Part shown: piece after piece, positions 54,944 to 63,168 of the stretch
Position numbering within the stretch: position 1 is the stretch's first letter
How the letters are laid out: each line of letters starts with the position of its first letter
NCBI GenBank assembly: GCA_963701245.1
Contig: OY969576.1
Coordinates: forward strand, 620,001 to 684,000
DNA: 64,000 bases
Direction: 5' to 3'
Origin: CAWCCP01 sp963701245
GTDB lineage: Bacteria; Patescibacteriota; Saccharimonadia; Saccharimonadales; UBA4665
The notes under the pieces: generated by a model
Told to the model about the DNA's origin: nothing
Databases searched by the model: none
The model's input: only the letters and a program-made list of their open reading frames with translations
Made by a program: the position numbers and the translations under genes

Positions 54944-55027
54944 TGGTGCGGATGAGAGGACTTGAACCTCCACGCCTTACGGCACTAGCTCCTAAAACTA
55001 GCGTGTCTACCATTCCACCACATCCGC
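54944..55027 (-). tRNA. tRNA-Leu (UAG anticodon)
   Basis: Starts GCGGATG and ends CATCCGC-A-CCA, giving a 7-bp acceptor stem with encoded CCA. The anticodon stem CTAGT/GCTAG closes the loop TTTAGGA with anticodon TAG, reading CUA and CUG. A long variable arm (GTGCCGTAAGGCGT) is typical of Leu, and the T arm holds GGTTCAAGTCC. Its 3' end is the likely integration site of the islet to its left. Confidence 0.95.
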
Positions 55028-55053
55028 GTAAATATTCACAAACTTATATTATT

Positions 55054-55608
55054 CTACGAAATCCTTCTATAAAATACTAATTGCGCATCTCCGTAATTTT
55101 TTATTTTAATTAAATCTAGTTTATGACTTTCATCTTGAATTGTTAATTCTCTATGCTCAACCGGAAATGAAATGATGAATAATCCATTTATTTTTGCTTG
55201 TTCTATTAGTTCGCCCAGACGATTTAGTTCCTTCTGAGATTGATCGTATGGAGGGTCTGCAATGACAAGATCAAATTTTATCGCATTATCCTGCCTAATC
55301 CAAGAATAGGTGTTGCTATTTATTACTTGCAATTTACCTTTGCTAATCGATAGTGATTTAGCATTTTCAACAATACAATGAAAGGCTGATTTATTCTGCT
55401 CGATGCATACTACATGAGCCGCTCCTCGACTTATCGCTTCAAAGCTTACCGCACCAGATCCACCAAAAGCATCTAAAATAGTAAGCTCAGCAATATCACC
55501 TAACATCGTGAAAATTGCTCCACGAATTTTTTCACTCATCGGGTGCACGGTATGAGAATGGGGGCTTGAAAATACTTGACCTTTTAGTTGTCCGCTAATG
55601 ATACGCAT
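55054..55608 (-). CDS. rsmD: 16S rRNA (guanine-966 N2) methyltransferase RsmD
   Basis: 184 residues. It starts MRIISGQLKGQVFSSP and has the family HPMSEKIRGAIFTML. The SAM-binding DAFGGSGAVSFEAISRGA and the catalytic DPPY (LVIADPPYDQ) are intact. In many genomes coaD follows, but not here. Confidence 0.92.
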   Translation of the reverse strand: MRIISGQLKGQVFSSPHSHTVHPMSEKIRGAIFTMLGDIAELTILDAFGGSGAVSFEAISRGAAHVVCIEQNKSAFHCIVENAKSLSISKGKLQVINSNTYSWIRQDNAIKFDLVIADPPYDQSQKELNRLGELIEQAKINGLFIISFPVEHRELTIQDESHKLDLIKIKNYGDAQLVFYRRIS

Positions 55609-55622
55609 ACTCTATCGGCTCT

Positions 55623-56435
55623 CTAAGCTTTGCCAAAAGCTGCTTTAGTAGCTCCATACCAGACAAGATCGACCGCTTGTACAAGAACCGGCGCTAGCTG
55701 TCTTCTGACACGATGAGCAAGAGGTATTGTCCAGCCGGATTTATAAAATGAGTCGTAAAGCTCTAATCCGGCCACGTGTTGAGCGAGCCGCCGATACCAC
55801 TGTTCAAGGGATTGGGCCTCAAACTCTGCAATCTTGTCAATCGTAGGATAACCTCGACTCAATTTCATTGGTGCCATTAACATACCGACTCCCCATTCAA
55901 AGGCAGCATGCGTAGTAAACAGACCTTTCGGCCCCCACATCTTCCAGTTGTTGCTAAATATAAGAGCCTTGGTCGCACCTGGCATAATAATCTTACCTTT
56001 CAGGGTTGTTCTAGTTTCAATACTCTTACCGCTCATCAATTCGACCAGTCGCTCCTCATAGGGAAACTGATGAGCCGGTGTTAGTCCATCGACTATTGCA
56101 TGTGCTAACCAGGCAGCTTCAAACGCTGCCCTGACGTGGTCCTTCTTATATAAACAGGCAGTCAGGGTTTTATAGTGCTCGCTTATCAATACTAAAATTT
56201 GACCATCTTCAGGATCGAATGGTTGGAAAAAATGCCATGGCTCATCTACCGCGGGACTTTTTCGTTTAATAGCGTCGGGGCCGTTGTCTCCTTCAAAATG
56301 AAGAACTTCTTTAATTTTTGGAAAGTCGTTTGAAGGAAGCATTCGGTCAAGGTGTCTTCTAGCAACACGATCAATTTTCTGATGTGTGCCAAGTACGCGC
56401 CCTGAATAGGTAGTCAAGGTTGATCCAGAATACAT
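55623..56435 (-). CDS. Conserved hypothetical helical protein, possible zinc phospholipase C/S1-P1 nuclease fold
   Basis: 270 residues, not firmly recognised. The pattern GTHQKIDRVARRHL near the N terminus, EPWHFFQPFDPEDG, then AAWLAHAIVDGLTPAHQFPYEE resembles the H-x3-D-x2-P-x-H arrangement of zinc-dependent phospholipase C and S1/P1 nucleases, though spacing differs. No clear signal peptide, so a cytosolic or differently exported role is possible. It lies between rsmD and recG (5 bases from recG), probably cotranscribed. The function is inference. Confidence 0.5.
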   Translation of the reverse strand: MYSGSTLTTYSGRVLGTHQKIDRVARRHLDRMLPSNDFPKIKEVLHFEGDNGPDAIKRKSPAVDEPWHFFQPFDPEDGQILVLISEHYKTLTACLYKKDHVRAAFEAAWLAHAIVDGLTPAHQFPYEERLVELMSGKSIETRTTLKGKIIMPGATKALIFSNNWKMWGPKGLFTTHAAFEWGVGMLMAPMKLSRGYPTIDKIAEFEAQSLEQWYRRLAQHVAGLELYDSFYKSGWTIPLAHRVRRQLAPVLVQAVDLVWYGATKAAFGKA

Positions 56436-56440
56436 TGTCG

Positions 56441-58477
56441 TTAATTAAGATTAGTGACGGCACGTAGCCGAGTAATTTGTGACATTAGATGCTTATAGTG
56501 TAACAAATTTTCATCTCTTTCAATAAATTGCTGAGCTGCTAATCGGGCTTTTGATATGAGAGACTCATCCGAAAGTGAGGCAATCCGCAAATCCAGGAGA
56601 CCGTGTTGTGAGGTACCATAGATTGCACCAGGACCCCGTAACTGCAGATCAAGTTCGGCAAGTTTGAATCCGTCATTCGAGCTTGTCAACGCTCTCAGTC
56701 GTCTGCCTGGAGGATTAGAATCATCCAGCAGTAAGTAGCAGTAGCCCTGTTTTTCACTTCTGCCCACCCTCCCCCTTAATTGATGAATCTGGGCCAGCCC
56801 AAACCGATCTGGACTCTCAATGAGCATTATTCCAGCATTTGATACATCTACCCCCACCTCGATGACCGTCGTAGATACCAGGATATCAAGTTCATGGCTT
56901 ACGAATTTCGACATAACCTCAACCTTTTCCTGATTAGATAACTTACCGTGGAGTAAGCCTACCCGCCACTGTTTAAAGTCCTTAGTCTTAAATTGTTGAA
57001 ATATTTGTTCAGCCGACTTACTTTTAATGGAATCCGAATCAGCAATTAATGGACACACAACAAACATCTGTGAACCACCTGTAATGTGACTGTTAATTTC
57101 ATTCACTAATTGAGCGTACGAATTCGGTGATACGATAACTGTCTTGACCGGCTTTCTCCCAAGAGGTTGTTCCGTTAATTTAGATATATCAAGTTCTCCG
57201 TATAGAGTGAGGGCCAGCGATCTTGGAATTGGGGTCGCTGTCATACTCAACACATGTGGCATGTGCCCCGCTTTGCTCATGAGAGACTTTCGCTGCTGCA
57301 CACCAAAACGGTGCTGTTCATCAATTACTACCAGAGCCAATTTGTCCATATCGACATTTTCCTGTATGAGAGCATGAGTACCGATAATAAATTTCAATTT
57401 TCCCGATGCAATAGACTTATACAATGATGATTTTTGATTTTTACTAAGGCTGCCGGTGAGTAAGCCTACCTGTTTATCAATTCCAAGAGGTTTTAGTAGT
57501 TTCTTGAACGTCTCTTCGTGTTGACGAGCTAACAATTCTGTTGGCGCCATAATCGCAACTTGCCAGTTCTGTTTTGCTACCATTAATGCAGCCATGGTTG
57601 CCACTACGGTCTTACCGGAGCCAACGTCACCTTCCAACAATCTATTCATTGGTTCATTTTTCTGCATATCCAGATAAATTTGCCAAATAACCTTACGTTG
57701 TGTATCGGTGAGTAAAAATGGCAGTTGCGACACAAATTTTTTAGCCAATTTTTCCTGAAAAGGTACCTGGATTGCCGTTTCTCTCTGATTTTCTTGCTTG
57801 TTCAGTAGGCTGGCGAGTGATAATTGAAAAACCTCCTCAAAAGCGAGACGATGCTTGGCCAATCTTAGTTGCTCATCTGAATCAGGAAAATGAATGGCAT
57901 AGATGGCTTGTTCCAGAGTGAGCAGAGAAAATTGCGCAATAATCCAGCTCGGTAGCGACTCACCCAGAGACGAAAGTGAAGTAATTACATTTTTAAGTGC
58001 TTTTCTTATCTGACGCGAGGTTAAACCTTTCGTTTCGCGATATATCGGCACTATTCGGGCTGTGTTAATTGGGAAAGCTGAGGTTAACTCAGTACTTGGG
58101 TTTTCTATTGTGAAATGCTGGTAATGTAAACCATACGTACCTGAAATGTAATAGGAACGTTTTGGTGTCATAGACTGCAATCGATATGGTTGATTAAACC
58201 AAAGTAATCGAACACTGCCAGTTTTATCACTGGCTATAGCTTCAGTTATATGTAAACCTCTTCGAACATATCTACCTGTAATATGATCGATAGTTGCTTC
58301 AATACTTATGCTGCCTGGTTTAAGGCGATTAATTTTCTGAAGATTTGAATAGTCATCATATTTTCGAGGAAAATTAAATAACAGATCTCTAATCGTATGG
58401 ACACCCAGTATTGCAAATTTTTGTGCTTGACTCTCACCGACACCATGGACATCTTGAATTGGATCAGCAATATTCAT
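56441..58477 (-). CDS. recG: ATP-dependent DNA helicase RecG
   Basis: 678 residues. Remodels stalled replication forks. The N-terminal wedge/OB domain is at about 50-150 (DYSNLQKINRLKPGSISIEATI). Walker A is LLEGDVGSGKTVVA, the DEAD-type box is VVIDEQHRFGVQQR, followed by SMTATPIPRSLALTLYGELD. Motif VI is QIHQLRGRVGRSEKQGYCYLL, and the C-terminal RecG signature LAELDLQLRGPGAIYGTSQHG is present. Intact. Confidence 0.96.
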   Translation of the reverse strand: MNIADPIQDVHGVGESQAQKFAILGVHTIRDLLFNFPRKYDDYSNLQKINRLKPGSISIEATIDHITGRYVRRGLHITEAIASDKTGSVRLLWFNQPYRLQSMTPKRSYYISGTYGLHYQHFTIENPSTELTSAFPINTARIVPIYRETKGLTSRQIRKALKNVITSLSSLGESLPSWIIAQFSLLTLEQAIYAIHFPDSDEQLRLAKHRLAFEEVFQLSLASLLNKQENQRETAIQVPFQEKLAKKFVSQLPFLLTDTQRKVIWQIYLDMQKNEPMNRLLEGDVGSGKTVVATMAALMVAKQNWQVAIMAPTELLARQHEETFKKLLKPLGIDKQVGLLTGSLSKNQKSSLYKSIASGKLKFIIGTHALIQENVDMDKLALVVIDEQHRFGVQQRKSLMSKAGHMPHVLSMTATPIPRSLALTLYGELDISKLTEQPLGRKPVKTVIVSPNSYAQLVNEINSHITGGSQMFVVCPLIADSDSIKSKSAEQIFQQFKTKDFKQWRVGLLHGKLSNQEKVEVMSKFVSHELDILVSTTVIEVGVDVSNAGIMLIESPDRFGLAQIHQLRGRVGRSEKQGYCYLLLDDSNPPGRRLRALTSSNDGFKLAELDLQLRGPGAIYGTSQHGLLDLRIASLSDESLISKARLAAQQFIERDENLLHYKHLMSQITRLRAVTNLN

Positions 58478-58544
58478 ACTTCCTCACATATAAATTAATG
58501 AGTGCCGCTGATATTCCGATGTACCTATGCTGCACTTGTACGAA

Positions 58545-59801
58545 TTAGGGTAGCTCAATCTCTATTAACGCGGTATCTTTATAAGCTTTTCCGCGCCGCA
58601 ATAACAAGTTGGTACTATCAGTACTGTCAAAATTTGCTTTGTCGTGGATCGGTTCATTATCTATATAGACAGCGTTTCCGGCTATAAGTCTGCGTGCTTC
58701 GGAAGTCGAACTAGCTAGTCCAGCCTTATGCAGTGCAGAAATGATACTTGAATCTTGCTCAGGAGTAACTTTTACAAAGGGAATTTCAGACCGAAGCACT
58801 GCAATGTCTTCACTTTTTAGATGACTGACCTTAGATTCTCCAGTTATCGCTTGTGATATTCGTGTCTGTATATTGGCAGATTCTTCACCGTGTACCAATT
58901 TTGTTACTTCAAATGCAAGTTTCTTCTGAGCGGAACGAGAACGTCTATTTGCGTTAAAATCTTTCATGGTATTTTCAATCTCTGATTGGGTGAGCAAAGT
59001 ATAAATTTTTAGGTACGTTTCTACACCTTCGTCATCAACATTGAGCCAAAACTGATAAAACTTAAACGGGCTAGTTTTCTTTTCATCGAGCCAAATAGCC
59101 CCTTCCTCACTTTTGCCGAATTTAACGCCTGTGAGTTTATTGACGACGAGCGGCGATGACCAGACGTGCGCCTCGTTGCCGGTAACTCTTCGAATAAGAT
59201 CTACGCCTGCTATACAATTTCCCCACTGATCAGCACCACAAACTTGTAAACTTACCCCATGAGACTGATTGAGGTGCAAGAAGTCATAGGCTTGAATAAG
59301 TGCATAACTAAATTCCGCATAACTGATACCAGGTCCTTCATCGTTAATTCTGGACTGCACAAAATCTCGGCCTATCATTTGCCTGATAGGTACATGTTTC
59401 CCGACGTCTCTAAGAAAGGTCAAGTAATTGAGCTCTTTAAACCAGTCATAGTTATCGACAATTTCAAAATTAAGATCATTAAAAACGGAACGGTATTGCT
59501 CAGCAATGCGTTTCTTATTTGAGTCTATAGCTTCCAGGCTCTTGAGTTGACGCTCATCGCTCTTTCCATCAGGATCGCCAATTAAACCAGTGGCGCCTCC
59601 AACCAACAGGAATGCTTTGTGGCCATAATTAATAAAGTGCCTAACCATCATCGCCACGGCTAAGTTCCCTATTGTCATAGAGTCAGCGCTGGGATCAACT
59701 CCCCAATAAAATGAGATAGACTGACCGTCAATATCCTGTATTTTTTTATAGGTTGTTTGATTTACAAAACCACGCCAGCTAAGCTCTTCTGAAAGCGTCA
59801 T
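58545..59801 (-). CDS. tyrS: Tyrosyl-tRNA synthetase
   Basis: About 418 residues from the ATG at 59801 (MTLSEELSWRGFV). Class I; the HIGH-type motif reads MTIGNLAV, so both His positions are replaced (Thr and Asn). The KMSKS-type motif VKFGKSEEGAIWLDE is typical of bacterial TyrRS. The tyrosine pocket (YAEFSYALIQAYDF, QVCGADQWGNCIAGVDLIRR) is normal. A C-terminal S4 domain (about 350-418) binds tRNA. No T-box upstream. Confidence 0.93.
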   Translation of the reverse strand: MTLSEELSWRGFVNQTTYKKIQDIDGQSISFYWGVDPSADSMTIGNLAVAMMVRHFINYGHKAFLLVGGATGLIGDPDGKSDERQLKSLEAIDSNKKRIAEQYRSVFNDLNFEIVDNYDWFKELNYLTFLRDVGKHVPIRQMIGRDFVQSRINDEGPGISYAEFSYALIQAYDFLHLNQSHGVSLQVCGADQWGNCIAGVDLIRRVTGNEAHVWSSPLVVNKLTGVKFGKSEEGAIWLDEKKTSPFKFYQFWLNVDDEGVETYLKIYTLLTQSEIENTMKDFNANRRSRSAQKKLAFEVTKLVHGEESANIQTRISQAITGESKVSHLKSEDIAVLRSEIPFVKVTPEQDSSIISALHKAGLASSTSEARRLIAGNAVYIDNEPIHDKANFDSTDSTNLLLRRGKAYKDTALIEIELP

Positions 59802-59930
59802 ATGTCTATTATCCCATTCATTAGTATCGGATAACAGTATAACATTCAACAGATAGCTTACTAAAAAATAGACTGTGGGCTTACTGAAAGATTTAATAAA
59901 AAGCTAGACATATTTTGTGCCAGCGTTTGC

Positions 59931-59936
59931 TATAAT
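59931..59936 (+). promoter_or_regulatory. Extended -10 promoter of the penicillin-binding protein gene
   Basis: A consensus TATAAT preceded by TGC (extended -10: TGCTATAAT), 40 bases before the ATG. A TAGACA 20 bases upstream is a poor -35, which an extended -10 promoter does not need. Confidence 0.5.
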
Positions 59937-59975
59937 ATGCCTAAGAATTGTGCATAAGAGGGATAGACAATATAC

Positions 59976-62900
59976 ATGAGCACGTTAAGTGGATCAGGCC
60001 AAGGCCGACGGTCCAAAAATACAGTCACTACAAAAAGCGGAAAAGCACTGAAGGTAAACCAGACTCTGGGTGATAGACGCAAATCTAATAAACTTGCCCG
60101 ACAGACGGCTAAAGCAGCTTATTTAAGTACTCTACCGAAAAATAGATTCAAAAGAATTCTTTATAGAATGCATCCAAAACGGGTGTTTCACTATTGGTTT
60201 AGCCGTGAAGGCGGCATTATGGCCCTTAAAATTATTGGCATATGCATTATCGTCTGTTTCTTCCTTACCATTGGTCTCTTTTCATATTTCCGAAAAGATC
60301 TGCCAAAAATCAAGGATATCTCTGGAGATAACCTGGGTGGTAGCGTGACATATTACGATAGCACTGGAACAACTGTTTTATGGCAGGATTACAACGCTGT
60401 AAAACGCGTTCCTGTAGAGAGCAACCAAATATCACCATATATGAAAGATGCCACAGTGGCTATTGAAGATCGCCAGTTCTATCACGAGGGAGCCTTTGAT
60501 GTGCGCGGAATCATGAGAGCTGCCGTCCACGACGTTGTCGGAGGAGGTGGTTCGCTGCAAGGTGGATCAACTATTACTCAGCAACTAGTGAAATTAAACG
60601 AAAACTGGACTGACGATCGAACGATTACACGCAAAGTGAAAGAATTAATCTTAGCCGTCGAACTAGAACGTGAGTATACGAAAGACGATATTTTAACCGG
60701 CTACCTTAATATAGCACCGTATGGTGGAGTTGATTATGGTGTTCAATCTGCCGCCGAAGACTATTTCCAGACATCTGCTCAGGACTTGACACTACCAGAA
60801 GCAGCAATGCTTGCAGCTATTCCACAAGCACCGAGCTATTACTCACCGTATGCGAGTACTCAGTTTAATCCAGAAGCGGGAAATACCTTTGACGCCCAGG
60901 CGTTAATTGCTCGTCAGCATTACATTTTGGATCAAATGGCCTCCCAAGGTTATATTTCAACGGCAGCCGCTAACGCCGCGAAAAATGTAAATGTACTAGC
61001 CATGGTACATCCGCAAGCGAATAAGTACCAAAATATTATTGCTCCGTACTTTGTTCTCGCTGCCAAACAGCAGCTCCAAGAGACTTATGGCGCAACAACG
61101 GTATCAAGAGGTGGATGGAAAGTCATCACGACTCTTAATTTAGGCTTGCAAAACGACGCCGAAAAAATAGTTGCCAACAATCTTCCAAACGTAGAACGAG
61201 CAGGTGGTGACGAAGAAGCAACAGTGCTAGAAAATGTGCCAACTGGGCAAATACAGGCACTGGTTGGTGGACCTAACTTCTTTACACCAGGTTACGGACA
61301 AAATAATTATGCCGCTGATGTGCTAATTCCACCGGGATCCAGTTTTAAGCCCTATGATTACACCACTTTAATAAACGACAATAATAATGTAGGCGCCGGT
61401 TCAGTTTTATACGATACCGAAGGACCGTTGCCAGGTTATCCGTGCACTAATCATGCACAGCCGTTGCAAGGAGGAAACTGCTTAGAGGATTATGACTTTG
61501 AACAACCAGGCCCACTCACATTGCGCTATGCTTTAGGCGGCTCTCGAAATATTCCGGCAGTAAAAGCCATGCTTGAGGCCGTTCCTGGTGATACCAGTCC
61601 TAGCTATGTAAACTCCACCAATAAGGTAATTAGTACCGCGTCTGCAATGATCGATAACACCAACGACCAATCCCATAACTTAAAACCTTATGACTGTTAT
61701 TCAGACGTGCAATTGACAAAACTTACACAGTGTTACGATTCATCAGCAATCGGTGACGGTGCCTATTTGACTTTGGATGATCATGTAAACGGCTTGTCGA
61801 CAATTGCTCGAGAGGGAGTTGCGATACCCCGAACGTTCATTATGAAAATTACCGATGCATCGGGCAATACAGTATACCAGTGGACTCAACCTAAAGGTAG
61901 TCAAGTTGTAAGAAAAGATGCTGCGTACATTGTCGACAATATGGCCAGTGATCCAAGAGCAAGTTATCTTCCTGGGAGTTGTTCAGATACAAATTGTACA
62001 GCACTACCTTCAGGTCAAAAGTTTCACAGATATACTGCAAACCCAAGCAATGGTACATGGGATATTGCCGTAAAAACAGGAACAACCAATAATAGCTTTG
62101 ACGGATTGATGACCGCTTGGACTACGCAGTATGCTGTAGTTTCCTGGGTTGGATATCATACGCGAAATGTCGCTCTTAATACTGACGCAATGGAAGATCT
62201 GACCGAACCGATTACCCGTAATTTAATAGAAGATGCGCTTGCACCAATAAAGGCTCAAAACTGGACTCAACCAAGTGACATAAAAGTACTTCCCTCATTT
62301 GTGGTTAGGAATCACATCCATTATGGTGACGAGGAACCAAGTCCTACAGATGATATTTACCCATCGTGGTACGTTGGCAGCACTGGAAGCAAAAATACTT
62401 CCGAAACGATAGATAAAGTTTCAGGTTTACTAGCAACCAGCTGTACTCCCCCTCTTGCTAGAGAAGTTGTCGGTAACGGTAACGTTGACTCTTGGAATAT
62501 CGATATCTTCGTCAACCACGGTAAACCAAATATTGGAACAGCCACGTCTGCAAGTAGTCAGACTTCATCATCTGCGACAGATAATATTCATAACTGTAAC
62601 GATAGCCCGCCGACTATTACGCTGACGGCCCCTGCGTCATGTAATCAGAGCTGTACGATCACCGCAACAGTCACCCAAGGCACGCACGCACTGTTTGATC
62701 CACAATATCCTATGTATCCGGGCACTGTAACCATTAAATTAGGTAGCAATACGATTTATACGGCAAATGTATCAACCTCTCCAAGTACTGTATCCTTCAC
62801 ATATACACCTACGTCATCGGGTTCAGATACGTTGTCGGCGAGCGTCACTGACAGCGTCCTTTATCAAGGAACTGATAGCGTACCAATGTCATACACTTCT

Positions 62901-63161
62901 GGGGGTAATAGTTCCGGTGGCGGTTCAACAATAAACATGTCTTCACCGACTAACAATGATCATACAGGACCAGTCGCGAATGTTTCCTGGTCAGGAGGCT
63001 CTGGTACATACACAGTAGAAGTAGACGGTAGTCCGAGTGGAAGTTGTCAAAATGTGTCTACAACCTCATGTATTGTCCCTATATCTCATGGAACGCACGA
63101 AGTACAAGTCATTGATAGTAGCGGCGATCAGAGTAACGCTGCGTCAGTAAGTGACCCTTAG
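59976..63161 (+). CDS. Class A penicillin-binding protein with Ig-like extracellular tail
   Basis: 1061 residues, bifunctional peptidoglycan glycosyltransferase/transpeptidase of the inner membrane. A basic cytoplasmic region (about 1-80, many Lys/Arg) precedes a transmembrane helix at about 82-104. The GT51 domain has EDRQFYHEG (catalytic Glu near 163) and QGGSTITQQLVKL near 195. The transpeptidase has SSFKP (active Ser near 455), SRN near 522 and KTGTTNN near 698. From about 850 the chain becomes Ser/Thr-rich and contains one or two beta-sandwich (Ig/Big-like) segments, for example TLTAPASCNQSCTITATVTQ and GPVANVSWSGGSGTYTVEVDG. The tail is longer than in ordinary PBP1a. Confidence 0.93.
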   Translation: MSTLSGSGQGRRSKNTVTTKSGKALKVNQTLGDRRKSNKLARQTAKAAYLSTLPKNRFKRILYRMHPKRVFHYWFSREGGIMALKIIGICIIVCFFLTIGLFSYFRKDLPKIKDISGDNLGGSVTYYDSTGTTVLWQDYNAVKRVPVESNQISPYMKDATVAIEDRQFYHEGAFDVRGIMRAAVHDVVGGGGSLQGGSTITQQLVKLNENWTDDRTITRKVKELILAVELEREYTKDDILTGYLNIAPYGGVDYGVQSAAEDYFQTSAQDLTLPEAAMLAAIPQAPSYYSPYASTQFNPEAGNTFDAQALIARQHYILDQMASQGYISTAAANAAKNVNVLAMVHPQANKYQNIIAPYFVLAAKQQLQETYGATTVSRGGWKVITTLNLGLQNDAEKIVANNLPNVERAGGDEEATVLENVPTGQIQALVGGPNFFTPGYGQNNYAADVLIPPGSSFKPYDYTTLINDNNNVGAGSVLYDTEGPLPGYPCTNHAQPLQGGNCLEDYDFEQPGPLTLRYALGGSRNIPAVKAMLEAVPGDTSPSYVNSTNKVISTASAMIDNTNDQSHNLKPYDCYSDVQLTKLTQCYDSSAIGDGAYLTLDDHVNGLSTIAREGVAIPRTFIMKITDASGNTVYQWTQPKGSQVVRKDAAYIVDNMASDPRASYLPGSCSDTNCTALPSGQKFHRYTANPSNGTWDIAVKTGTTNNSFDGLMTAWTTQYAVVSWVGYHTRNVALNTDAMEDLTEPITRNLIEDALAPIKAQNWTQPSDIKVLPSFVVRNHIHYGDEEPSPTDDIYPSWYVGSTGSKNTSETIDKVSGLLATSCTPPLAREVVGNGNVDSWNIDIFVNHGKPNIGTATSASSQTSSSATDNIHNCNDSPPTITLTAPASCNQSCTITATVTQGTHALFDPQYPMYPGTVTIKLGSNTIYTANVSTSPSTVSFTYTPTSSGSDTLSASVTDSVLYQGTDSVPMSYTSGGNSSGGGSTINMSSPTNNDHTGPVANVSWSGGSGTYTVEVDGSPSGSCQNVSTTSCIVPISHGTHEVQVIDSSGDQSNAASVSDP

Positions 63162-63168
63162 ACAAAAG

